Assembly: GCF_042643165.1 (NCBI RefSeq)
Contig: NZ_JBHRSH010000002.1
Coordinates: 248,001-312,000 of the forward strand
Origin: Hyphococcus aureus
GTDB taxonomy: Bacteria > Pseudomonadota > Alphaproteobacteria > Caulobacterales > Parvularculaceae
Length of the DNA: 64,000 nucleotides
Direction of reading: 5' to 3'
Made by a program: the position numbers and the translations under genes. Below the pieces are notes generated by a model. It had not been told where the DNA came from. It saw nothing but the letters and a program-made list of their open reading frames with translations, and ran no database searches. Positions 1 through 7,549 of this stretch are shown piece after piece. The first letter of the stretch is position 1. Every line of letters begins with the position of its first letter.

Positions 1-1
1 A

Positions 2-1105
2 AGCCCTGTGCAGGGAATGCCAATTGAAGCCGCTTTGCGTCTTGGAACCGAAAGCGGGAAAATGATCTGGTTTCAGGCGCCGATTACGCTCGGCGCTCCG
101 CAGACGCTTTTCGATTCACGGCCTGAGGATGGCCGCATTGACATCTGGGCGGCGCGGTTTTCCGACGCCGCCGGCGCCGACGCGGTCAATGTCATCGAAA
201 GCGAGGAATGGGATGTATACGCCGACGCTTTTGTCGAAGCGCTGATCGCGAGCGGCTATCCTGCGGACCGGCCGCTGTATGTTTCGCTTGCCAATGAAGT
301 CTGGAATTTCGGAGGCCAGTATTTCCTGACCACGACCTATGCGCAGCGCATGGGCTGGGGCCTCGCGCCATGGTTGGGTATTCCGAAACATAACGGATTG
401 CGCGAAGGCTACGGCGCGCTCATGGCGCGTTTCAAGCTCGCTGTTGACGGCGCTCTCGAAAGGGCGGGCCGTGACCAGAGCATTACCTATGTGGTCGAGG
501 GGCAGGCGGCTTATGTGGAGCTGACCGGCGCGGCGCTTCGCGGCGCCAAAGCCTATATGGACAAAAAGGGTGAGCGCTGGGCGGAGCACGCGCCGGGTTT
601 TGGCGTTTCGGTTGCAAGCTATTGGGGCTATCATGAAGGCCTCACGGAAAGCGGGATCGACCCGAGCGATCTAGACGCGCTGGAAGACTATTTCCTGAAC
701 GGTTCCGACCGTCTTCTCGGTACCCGCGCCAATGTGCTGAAGCTCTTTCGGGGCGCGGCGGCGCAGGGCGCGCAATATGGCGTCAAGCTGATCGGCGCTT
801 ATGAGGGCGGGTCTCATTTCACCCGGCCCTGTAAGACATGGGACCCGAACCGCGGCTGCGTCGAATACGCCATGACGACAGCGCAATATAGAGAATTTCA
901 ATGGGGCGAGCGCGGTGGGCGCATCAATTACGAGATCAACAAGGCTCTCGCCGATGAATTCCCCGGCGTTATCCTCTCAAATTACGTGCTGGCGGGGCCT
1001 CCGGGCGGCCAGCCCTGGTTTGAGGGCCCTATAGGGGCCGAAAACCCCTATGCGCGCTCCTGGGAGGCCCTGATGGCCCATGAGGAGGCCGCTGCGGGCG
1101 AGTGA
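2..1105 (+). CDS. Glycosidase-like protein, 5' partial
   Basis: This frame is open to the left edge, so the gene begins outside the window; the first in-frame GTG is at 8 but is probably internal. About 365 residues are visible. The segment SLANEVWNF near residue 96 resembles the Asn-Glu acid/base motif at the end of a beta strand in clan A TIM-barrel glycoside hydrolases. It is followed by aromatic-rich stretches (YWGYHEG, GAYEGGSH) typical of sugar-binding barrels. No complete family assignment is possible from the sequence alone. The gene ends 176 bases before secE and is probably a separate transcription unit. A carbohydrate-active secreted protein is an inference from the motif; substrate unknown. 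Confidence 0.6.
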   Translation, partial: SPVQGMPIEAALRLGTESGKMIWFQAPITLGAPQTLFDSRPEDGRIDIWAARFSDAAGADAVNVIESEEWDVYADAFVEALIASGYPADRPLYVSLANEVWNFGGQYFLTTTYAQRMGWGLAPWLGIPKHNGLREGYGALMARFKLAVDGALERAGRDQSITYVVEGQAAYVELTGAALRGAKAYMDKKGERWAEHAPGFGVSVASYWGYHEGLTESGIDPSDLDALEDYFLNGSDRLLGTRANVLKLFRGAAAQGAQYGVKLIGAYEGGSHFTRPCKTWDPNRGCVEYAMTTAQYREFQWGERGGRINYEINKALADEFPGVILSNYVLAGPPGGQPWFEGPIGAENPYARSWEALMAHEEAAAGE

Positions 1106-1281
1106 TTTTCCTAGCCTCGGCGGCAAAGCCTTCTTGACGGGCCCGCGAAAAGGTTTACCTAGGGCGGCGTCTTCCGAAATCCTCTGGAGATTCTTCAAAG
1201 CGCGGGACCTGCGCACGAGAAGCTGTGTCCGGAGGGACGTCGGATTTGGCCCTTAAAGCCCAGAATATAAGGCGGCGAGAT

Positions 1282-1563
1282 ATGGCGAAAAAGAAGAAAC
1301 CGGCTGGCGAAGCTGAGGTCATCGAAGGCAAGGCGACCGAGGTTAAAAAGAAAAAGCGCGTAGGGCCGATGGAGTTCATCCAGCAGGTTCGCAACGAAGC
1401 GGCGAAAGTCACCTGGACGACGCGCAACGAAACCCTCGTCTCTACAACCATGGTGCTGATCATGGTGGCGATCATGGCGCTCTTCTTCTTCGGCGTGGAT
1501 CAGGGCCTGCGGTTCACGGTTTGTCACGTCCTGCCTATCGATTGCGTCGGCGCCAACAACTAA
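1282..1563 (+). CDS. secE: Preprotein translocase subunit SecE
   Basis: SecE is the small clamp subunit of the SecYEG translocon in the inner membrane. The 93-residue product has a Lys-rich N-terminus, the family signature QVRNEAAKVTW followed by RNETL, and one transmembrane helix at about residues 52-72. ATG 1282 is chosen because a purine-rich GGCGGCGAG lies just upstream and family members begin with short Lys-rich tails; a longer frame from 1225 is possible but unlikely. The C-terminal tail of about 20 residues with two cysteines is longer than in minimal SecE. nusG follows after 24 bases, the classical secE-nusG pair. The tRNA-Trp often found just upstream in other bacteria is not seen here. 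Confidence 0.95.
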   Translation: MAKKKKPAGEAEVIEGKATEVKKKKRVGPMEFIQQVRNEAAKVTWTTRNETLVSTTMVLIMVAIMALFFFGVDQGLRFTVCHVLPIDCVGANN

Positions 1564-1587
1564 CAATCAACAAACGGAACAACTGGC

Positions 1588-2121
1588 ATGGCGAGCAACT
1601 GGTACATCGTTCACGCATATTCGAATTTCGAAAAGAAAGTCGCTGAATCGATCCTGACCTCCGCAAAGGACAAAGGCCTTGAGCATTTGATCGAGGAGCT
1701 TTTCGTGCCGACCGAAGAGGTCACCGAAGTGCGCCGCGGCCGCAAGATCAACACCGAGCGGCGCTTTTTCCCGGGCTATGTGCTCGTCAAGATGACCCTC
1801 AATGATGAGACCTATCACCTCATCAAAGAAACGCCGAAAGTGACCGGCTTCCTCGGATCGGGTAACAAGCCGATGCCCGTGCCGCAAAAGGAAGTGGACC
1901 GCATTCGCGGCGTCATCGAGGAAGGCGAGGCCCGTCCGCGATCGACCATCACCTTCGAGATCGGCGAGAATGTGCGCGTCACCGACGGTCCTTTCGCATC
2001 ATTCTCGGGTGTTGTTGAAGAAGTCGACGAAGACGCCGAGCGCGTTAAAGTCGCCGTTTCGATCTTCGGCCGCGCAACGCCGGTTGAGCTCGAATTCACA
2101 CAGGTTGAAAAAGCCGCTTAA
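1588..2121 (+). CDS. nusG: Transcription termination/antitermination protein NusG
   Basis: NusG binds RNA polymerase and couples transcription to Rho and the ribosome. The 177-residue length is standard. The NGN domain opens with WYIVHAYSNFEKKVAESI and contains the FPGYVLVKM strand. The C-terminal KOW domain runs from about residue 125 (RVTDGPFASFSGVVEEV) to the end. It lies directly after secE and is probably co-transcribed. Its stop codon overlaps by 4 bases the stop of the convergent glycosyltransferase gene. The L11/L1 ribosomal genes that usually follow nusG are not present here. Confidence 0.97.
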   Translation: MASNWYIVHAYSNFEKKVAESILTSAKDKGLEHLIEELFVPTEEVTEVRRGRKINTERRFFPGYVLVKMTLNDETYHLIKETPKVTGFLGSGNKPMPVPQKEVDRIRGVIEEGEARPRSTITFEIGENVRVTDGPFASFSGVVEEVDEDAERVKVAVSIFGRATPVELEFTQVEKAA

Positions 2122-2996
2122 ACAGACGCGGCCGAAAGCGCCTGTTTTGCGCGTAACCGCTTCAGGGTTGCGCGATCGAACCAGTAATCCACAAGACCAT
2201 GACGCGGGCGTAAGGCCGCCAGCGTCTCTTGTGTGTAAATTTCATAGATCGTTTCCGGCATTGCTTCGGCGCCGCGCTCTTTGAGCAGGCGATAAAGCAC
2301 CTGTTTTTGAAAATGCCGCTCGGAATATCGGCGCAGACGGCGGCGGTAGAGATCGAAATCGCGCCAGTTCGCCTGCAGGGAGTCGAATTCGAACGTCGCC
2401 TCTTCAGCCATGACGATGCGCTTTTTGTGGCTGTCATTGGGACCGCCCTTCAAATCCGTCAACAACAGATAGGTGATGAGGCCGTCTTCGCCCTTGGCGC
2501 CGTAAGGAAGATGCAACGCCTCCCGCCGGAAGGCGGCGATGCAAGCGCCAGAGAGCGCATAGAGATTGCCGCTGAGATAATTATTGGTGAGCAGCAACGT
2601 AGCCCAGCCGCGCCGGCTGCGGCCTGCGGCGGGAAGCGCCGCCGCCGCATAGGCGTCAGGCGCCGCCTTTAGCGCCGCGCCAAGGGTGGCGATAGCGTCT
2701 TCGCTCGCTGTGATATCGCCATCGATGAACACATGAACGGGAACCTCCGGATCGGCGAGGCGGTGAATATATTCATTCCAGGCGTTGGCCTTGTCGCCCA
2801 CAGGCAGTTCGTGAACGGTGATCCGCCGGTCCGCGGCGGCGAGAAGCTTTGCCGCCGCGAGTGTATCGTCCGTACAGCCATTAACGAGAATGTGCGTCTG
2901 GTCGTTGGCGCCAAGTCCGGCTGCGTCCAGGGCGCCGGCGCAGCGGGGCAAAAGCCGTTCTTCATTACGCGCAAAAATACAGACCGAAACGCTCAT
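2118..2996 (-). CDS. Family 2 glycosyltransferase
   Basis: A 292-residue GT-A fold glycosyltransferase. It starts MSVSVCIFARNEERLLPRC, the usual first strand of GT2 enzymes. The nucleotide-sugar region follows (VNGCTDDT), with a DxD-like metal motif FIDGDIT at about residues 90-96. Such enzymes transfer a sugar from a nucleotide donor to a lipid, polysaccharide or protein acceptor. No transmembrane segments are evident, so it is probably cytosolic or peripheral. It is convergent with nusG and followed upstream by a separate small membrane-protein gene. The substrate cannot be told from sequence. Confidence 0.85.
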   Translation of the reverse strand: MSVSVCIFARNEERLLPRCAGALDAAGLGANDQTHILVNGCTDDTLAAAKLLAAADRRITVHELPVGDKANAWNEYIHRLADPEVPVHVFIDGDITASEDAIATLGAALKAAPDAYAAAALPAAGRSRRGWATLLLTNNYLSGNLYALSGACIAAFRREALHLPYGAKGEDGLITYLLLTDLKGGPNDSHKKRIVMAEEATFEFDSLQANWRDFDLYRRRLRRYSERHFQKQVLYRLLKERGAEAMPETIYEIYTQETLAALRPRHGLVDYWFDRATLKRLRAKQALSAASV

Positions 2997-3056
2997 GGAC
3001 GCCTTTTATCACCGGCGCGTTTGCCGGTGCAGCGAAAAATCTAAAAAGAAGGAGAC

Positions 3057-3347
3057 TTAACCATCTTTTTTTGCGGGTTCAGGATGGGTGGCCGGATCGG
3101 TGTCCGCGAAGGTTTCGTGATAGCGTTTGGGCGAGTGGCGGGCGGCCTTGCGCACGAGGAAGTCAAACCAGCGCCAGCGTCGGCGCATGGAGAGGATCAG
3201 GGGGCGCGCCGCCGGGTTCGCCGCCGCAATCATGATCAGGCCCAGAATGACTAGGGGCGCGCCCAGGGGCAGCGGCGAAAAGGCGGCGATCAGCCCATAC
3301 AGCATGAGCACGATCCCCGTCAGGGTTGTCGCCAGCCGTGCAATCAC
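3057..3347 (-). CDS. Small inner-membrane protein (PGPGW-like)
   Basis: A 96-residue protein with two closely spaced hydrophobic segments: residues about 5-25 (LTGIVLMLYGLIAAF) and 28-48 (LPLGAPLVILGLIMIAAANPAARPLI). A basic, aromatic tail (MRRRWRWFDFLVRKAARHSPKRYHE) follows. The layout resembles small alphaproteobacterial proteins grouped as putative transmembrane PGPGW proteins. Function is unknown. It sits upstream of the glycosyltransferase gene on the same strand (60-base gap) and is divergent from the HD-domain gene. Confidence 0.7.
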   Translation of the reverse strand: MIARLATTLTGIVLMLYGLIAAFSPLPLGAPLVILGLIMIAAANPAARPLILSMRRRWRWFDFLVRKAARHSPKRYHETFADTDPATHPEPAKKDG

Positions 3348-3449
3348 TTTTGCGCCGCCTTTCTGTCCGGTCTGGGCCAGAAGCTTGAGTCCAGCCGTTC
3401 AAAAACTGTAAGCTTGACCGAAACGAAGTCAAAGCCGGAGGAAATGTTC

Positions 3450-4052
3450 ATGCCAGACCATGGAGATGTGGGCGCGCCGCGCGCCAAGTTTCACGCCATG
3501 ACTGAAGGCACGCAGGAAGACTGGATGATCATCGCCAGCCAGTTCGCGCCTTTCGCCGCCAATGGCGGCGCCCGCGTTCTTGATCATTTGCGATTGCTTG
3601 AGGGGGACTATGGCGGGTTTCCGGTGGACCGGCTGGAGCATTGCCTGCAAACCGCGACACGGGCCCATCGCGACGGGCGCGACGAGGAATATGTGGTCTG
3701 TGCGCTTTTGCACGACATTGGCGACACGCTCGGCGCCTATAACCATCCCGATATCGCCGCGGCGATTCTCAAGCCCTTCGTTTCTGAGCGGAACCACTGG
3801 ATGGTGGAAAAGCACGGCATCTTTCAGGGCTATTATTTCTTTCATTATCTCGGCATGGATCGCGATATGCGCAACCAGTTCCGCGATCATGAGTATTTTC
3901 AGCATACGGCCGAGTTTTGTGAAAAATACGACCAGCCGGCTTTCGACCCGAATTATGAATCGATGCCGCTGGAGGCGTTTGAGCCAATGGTGATGAAGCT
4001 TTTCCAGGCGCCGAAGCAGTCCGTATACAAGGCGGCCATGGCGGACGAATAA
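3450..4052 (+). CDS. HD-domain protein (PhnZ/TmpB-like superfamily)
   Basis: A 200-residue HD-domain protein. The metal-binding core is visible as the conserved His in RLEHCLQTATRAH, the HD doublet in CALLHDIGD and later histidines (HPDI, EKHGIF, RDHEYFQHTAEF). Relatives are annotated as HD phosphohydrolases; some, such as PhnZ, are mixed-valence di-iron oxygenases that cleave organophosphonates. Which activity applies here is not decided by sequence. The frame is open from TTG 3414, but ATG 3450 has a good Shine-Dalgarno (GGAGGA at 3437-3442, 7 bases away), so I use it. No phosphonate genes surround it. Confidence 0.8.
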   Translation: MPDHGDVGAPRAKFHAMTEGTQEDWMIIASQFAPFAANGGARVLDHLRLLEGDYGGFPVDRLEHCLQTATRAHRDGRDEEYVVCALLHDIGDTLGAYNHPDIAAAILKPFVSERNHWMVEKHGIFQGYYFFHYLGMDRDMRNQFRDHEYFQHTAEFCEKYDQPAFDPNYESMPLEAFEPMVMKLFQAPKQSVYKAAMADE

Positions 4053-4058
4053 GGCGGC

Positions 4059-4766
4059 TTAAGCGACAAGACGACGGGAGCTGAAAAAAGCGTAATCAAC
4101 GGCGCAGGCGCGGGCGACCGTTTCCAGCTCCGGCGACAATTTAATTTTTCTTTCTTCATATGGCTTGAAGCCTGTGGAGGCGTTCACAGCGTCATACCAG
4201 TGCGACGCCCATGCGCCGTCGCTGTCGCGCGGCCCTGCCGGCCAGGAAAGCATTTTTTCCGAGAAACTCATGCCGAGCGCTTTGCAAAGCGCGCGTAATG
4301 TCGCTTCTGGCGCCTTCAACACATCTGAGGCGTCAATAACCGGCGCGGGCCTCAGTTCATACAAACGCCGCTGGATGCGATAGGAATCGATGATCGGCGC
4401 CACATCGTCCAGCTTGTTCTTGTAGGATGCGACCATGGCGCGCGGATCGCGGATCAGGTGAAAAACTCGCGCGTCATCCAGCCAGCCGAAATCCGGCGCA
4501 AAGGCGAAGTGAAAGCTGATATGCTTTTCAAAACTATATTCGGCGCCCTCTCGCGCGTTTAATTCTGAGCAGACGGTTTTCCAGTCCGCCGACTGCGACG
4601 CAATCGTTTCCTCCCGTAAGGGATGGTTCGCGGCGCTCGCCTTCAAATAGCAGGCGTAAAAAGGCTCATCCGCGACCATGCAATCGTCGCGGTTTTCGAA
4701 GCTGCGCATCATCGTTGTGGAGATGTTGCGGGGCCCTGAGAGCATGGCGATGCGAATTGGCGCCAT
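4059..4766 (-). CDS. Sulfotransferase-like P-loop protein
   Basis: A 235-residue protein with the sulfotransferase-type phosphate-binding loop at the N-terminus (MLSGPRNISTTMMRSFENR) and a second nucleotide-binding segment FHLIRDPRAMVASY, matching the 3'-phosphate motif of PAPS-dependent enzymes. It is the last gene of a minus-strand run, 20 bases after the small membrane-protein gene. A class IV aminotransferase heads the same run. Sulfotransferase-like genes are commonly seen next to such aminotransferases, which hints at a shared small-molecule substrate, but the acceptor is unknown. Confidence 0.75.
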   Translation of the reverse strand: MAPIRIAMLSGPRNISTTMMRSFENRDDCMVADEPFYACYLKASAANHPLREETIASQSADWKTVCSELNAREGAEYSFEKHISFHFAFAPDFGWLDDARVFHLIRDPRAMVASYKNKLDDVAPIIDSYRIQRRLYELRPAPVIDASDVLKAPEATLRALCKALGMSFSEKMLSWPAGPRDSDGAWASHWYDAVNASTGFKPYEERKIKLSPELETVARACAVDYAFFSSRRLVA

Positions 4767-4786
4767 AATGATGTGATCGTTGGATC

Positions 4787-5200
4787 CTAGGCTTTCTTTT
4801 TAGCTGCGAGGCGCGGCGCTTTTGTCTGTGGCGTGATGACGACCGGGGCGGCGTCCAGGCCAGCCTGATCTTCGATCATACGGATGATCTGTGCTGACGA
4901 CGCAATCACCTGGCGGCTGCCTTCACTTTTGATCTTTGTGATTTTGACCTGATTTTCCATAGCCTGAATAGCGTCGTAGGCGCCGGTGACGGCGGTCTGG
5001 AAATTATCGACAAGTTCGTCGAGGTCCGGATCGTCGCCGGAAAGCTTTTCTTCGGCCAGCACTCGCAATCTGACGACTTCGCCGAGAACCTCCTCCGCCT
5101 GCGTTCTGTATTTGCGGCGTGCGGTCCACGCACCGCCGAGCCAGCCCAATAAAAGTCCGACCAGACTCGCGCCGGCTCCGATCAGAAGAATATTCTGCAC
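4787..5200 (-). CDS. Single-pass membrane protein with coiled coil
   Basis: A 137-residue protein from a GTG start at 5200. The hydrophobic N-terminus (ILLIGAGASLVGLLLGWLGGAW, residues 4-25) is one transmembrane helix. It is followed by a basic cytosolic flank (TARRKYRT), an acidic helical region and a Lys/Ala-rich tail ending in AAKKKA. The frame is open further upstream to 5359, but that part would overlap the YjbR gene and has no membrane-protein character. The architecture recalls YhcB-type proteins, but I see no clear homology. Probably translated from the upstream operon message. Function unknown. Confidence 0.65.
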   Translation of the reverse strand: MQNILLIGAGASLVGLLLGWLGGAWTARRKYRTQAEEVLGEVVRLRVLAEEKLSGDDPDLDELVDNFQTAVTGAYDAIQAMENQVKITKIKSEGSRQVIASSAQIIRMIEDQAGLDAAPVVITPQTKAPRLAAKKKA

Positions 5201-5274
5201 ACAATCGCCCCTGTTCAGCCCATACCCTGTGGGAAAGTCTCGCAGCTTATGCGGATTTGGCAAGGTCGGATGCG

Positions 5275-5685
5275 TCAAACTTCGCCGGAATCGTAGGCTT
5301 TGAGGAGTCTTTTCGGCGCTATTTCCCGCCATACGCGAAGAAGATTCGCTTTGGCCCACTCAGGATCGAGTCGATCCGGACGGACCAGCACGAGCTTGTG
5401 ATTCTTGTAGTGGTCCGTGAAGAAAAACGTTTCCGGCGCGGCGTCGACCAGCATGTCGCGCTCTTCGAAGGGGACCTTGAAGACCGGCGCGTCTTCCGAC
5501 GGGCTCCAGAAGAACCACAGCTTGCCATGAGCCTTGAGGCAGGGCTGCCCCCAGGAAACAGCTTCCGTAACGCCGGGCAGGTCAAGCGACATCGCGAGCG
5601 CTTTTAACGTCTCGTAGGTGACGGGCGTTTTCTCGCGGCCCGCTATTTTCTTTGTTGTTTTTTTCTTCGCGGGTTTTCGGGTCAT
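5275..5685 (-). CDS. MmcQ/YjbR family protein
   Basis: A 136-residue protein of the MmcQ/YjbR (CyaY-like fold) family. After a Lys-rich leader of about 20 residues come the family landmarks LPGVTEAVSWGQPCLK, LWFFWSPSEDAPVFKVPFEERD and the terminal ANLLRVWREIAPKRLLKAY. Relatives are thought to bind DNA through the CyaY-like fold, but a cellular role is not established. Its ATG (5685) directly abuts the stop of the LOG gene (5686-5688), so the two are surely co-transcribed and may be translationally coupled. Confidence 0.85.
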   Translation of the reverse strand: MTRKPAKKKTTKKIAGREKTPVTYETLKALAMSLDLPGVTEAVSWGQPCLKAHGKLWFFWSPSEDAPVFKVPFEERDMLVDAAPETFFFTDHYKNHKLVLVRPDRLDPEWAKANLLRVWREIAPKRLLKAYDSGEV

Positions 5686-6465
5686 CTATTTTGCGTCGGC
5701 TTCGGGCCCGCCGCAGATTCCCGCGATGAGCAGTTTTTCCCACGCTTCCTCAGGCGTCGACGCGTAGTGAAACAGGTTGAGGTCGCCGGGGCTGATCATT
5801 TCATGCTCGACAAGATGGCGGAAGTTGATGGCCTTGGTCCAGTAGTCTTCGTCGAACAAGATGACGGGAATGGTGTCGCTCTTGCCGGTTTGGATTAGCG
5901 TCAGGAGTTCGAAAAGCTCATCGAATGTCCCGAACCCGCCCGGAAAGACCACCAGCGCTTTTGCGCGCATGGCGAAATGCATTTTGCGCATGGCGAAATA
6001 GTGGAACTGGAAAGTGAGGTCCGGCGTCGAATAGGCGTTGGGCTCCTGCTCGAAGGGGAGGCGGATGTTAAAACCGATCGATGGCGCCCCGGCGTCATGG
6101 GCGCCGCGATTCGCCGCCTCCATGATTCCGCCGCCGCCGCCCGTTGCAATGACGTTTTCACGCGCGCCATCATGATCTTTATCTTTGGCGCCGCCGCGTT
6201 CAGAGGCGATGCGAGCAAATTCGCGCGCCGCGCCATACCAGCGCGTGTGTTCCCCATTTCCATTTTCGTGAGTGCGCGCAGAGCCGAAGACAACGATAGT
6301 TGAATTGACGCCCCAGGCGCGCAAGTGCTCTTCCGCCTTTTCATATTCGAGGAGAAAGCGCACGCCGCGTAATGGGTCGCTTAAGAGAAATTCCTGATCG
6401 AGCGCCGCCAGTAGATAAGCGGGCGAGGCCATTTGCGCGGCATTGTCAGCGGGTTTGTCGGTCAT
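5686..6465 (-). CDS. LOG family protein (nucleotide 5'-monophosphate phosphoribohydrolase type)
   Basis: A 259-residue LOG/TIGR00730-type protein. The Rossmann-like domain shows FGSARTHE, the GGGGIMEAANRGA loop and the catalytic signature PGGFGTFDELFE near residues 175-186. LOG enzymes remove ribose 5-phosphate from nucleoside monophosphates such as AMP or cytokinin nucleotides. An insert rich in charged residues (GGAKDKDHDGARE) sits before the nucleotide loop, as in the longer LOG subgroup. Its start overlaps the upstream aminotransferase stop by 4 bases, and its stop abuts the YjbR start. Confidence 0.88.
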   Translation of the reverse strand: MTDKPADNAAQMASPAYLLAALDQEFLLSDPLRGVRFLLEYEKAEEHLRAWGVNSTIVVFGSARTHENGNGEHTRWYGAAREFARIASERGGAKDKDHDGARENVIATGGGGGIMEAANRGAHDAGAPSIGFNIRLPFEQEPNAYSTPDLTFQFHYFAMRKMHFAMRAKALVVFPGGFGTFDELFELLTLIQTGKSDTIPVILFDEDYWTKAINFRHLVEHEMISPGDLNLFHYASTPEEAWEKLLIAGICGGPEADAK

Positions 6466-7403
6466 GGAATGATGCGTCCTTTTGCGGCTTCTTCTTCTAT
6501 CAGCTTTTTGTAGAGGGCCTGGAGCTTTTGCACCATTGGTCCAGCTGCGGCGCTGATCTTGCGACCATCGACTTCCGCGACTGGCGTGACGCCAGCGAAG
6601 GTCCCGGTGATGAAAGCTTCATCGGCGTTGTAGACATCGTGCAAGGAGAAGTTACGCTCATGCACGTCGATGCCATTTTCCTTCGCAAGGTCGATGATCG
6701 TGCGGCGCGTAATCCCGCCGAGACAGAAATCGCCGGTGGAGGTCCACAAGGCTCCGTCACGGGCGATGAAGAAATGCGTTGAGTTACAGGTGGCGACAAA
6801 GCCATGCGGGTCGAGCATTAGCGCCTCGTCGGCGCCGGCCTTCGCCGCCTGGATGCAGGCCATGATGCAGTTGAGTTTCGAATGGGAGTTCAGTTTCTGG
6901 TCCTGGACATCCGGATAGCCGCGGCGCACATGCGCGGTGAACAGCCGGGCGCCCTGTTTTGCATTTTCCGGCAGCGGCGTTTTAAACTCGGGAATGATGA
7001 CAATTGTCGGCGGTGTGATTGTCGCGCGCGGGTCCTGATAGGGCGTCGCTTTTACGCCGCGTGTCACCATCAGGCGGATATGCACGCCGTCATGGCCGTC
7101 ATTGGCGTCGAGACAACGGTAGAGGCGCTTGGCAAGCTCTGTCTTGGTGAGCGGCATTTCGAAGTCGAGCGTCTTGGCGCCGTCATAAAGACGGCGCAGG
7201 TGTTTATCCAGAAACGCAATCACCCCCTTGCCGTCTGGGCCGGGGTGAACGCGCAATCCTTCCCACACGCCATCGCCGAGAACGTAGCCGGAATCGAACA
7301 CGGAAACGGTCGCTTCGGCGCGTGGCTTCAGATCGCCATTGATGTCGATCCTGATCGTGTCATTGCGTGGGTCGGGGGTGTAGGCGTGCGTCGAATGGGT
7401 CAT
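6462..7403 (-). CDS. Class IV aminotransferase (branched-chain/D-amino acid type)
   Basis: A 313-residue PLP enzyme of fold type IV. Landmarks are the N-terminal FDSGYVLGDGVWEGLRV, the Schiff-base Lys region LNSHSKLNCIMAC and the PLP-phosphate segment CLGGITRRTIIDLA. The family includes branched-chain aminotransferases, D-alanine aminotransferase and aminodeoxychorismate lyase. The true ilvE of this window is at 30753, so this copy likely has another substrate. ATG 7403 is chosen (GGAAA just upstream); the frame extends to 7550 but without family sequence. It heads the LOG, YjbR, membrane-protein and sulfotransferase-like run. Confidence 0.85.
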   Translation of the reverse strand: MTHSTHAYTPDPRNDTIRIDINGDLKPRAEATVSVFDSGYVLGDGVWEGLRVHPGPDGKGVIAFLDKHLRRLYDGAKTLDFEMPLTKTELAKRLYRCLDANDGHDGVHIRLMVTRGVKATPYQDPRATITPPTIVIIPEFKTPLPENAKQGARLFTAHVRRGYPDVQDQKLNSHSKLNCIMACIQAAKAGADEALMLDPHGFVATCNSTHFFIARDGALWTSTGDFCLGGITRRTIIDLAKENGIDVHERNFSLHDVYNADEAFITGTFAGVTPVAEVDGRKISAAAGPMVQKLQALYKKLIEEEAAKGRIIP

Positions 7404-7549
7404 ATTTTCCAGTGTTTTGCGTTTTCTTTTCAGATGTTTAGCCCGTCTTGAATGAATTTGCGACCATGCGGGTGACCCGTTTTCCTGCACGGTTGCGCTT
7501 ACATCAGTAGGAGCGCGTGACTCCGGCGAGAATTTAAGAGAGGCGGGCA

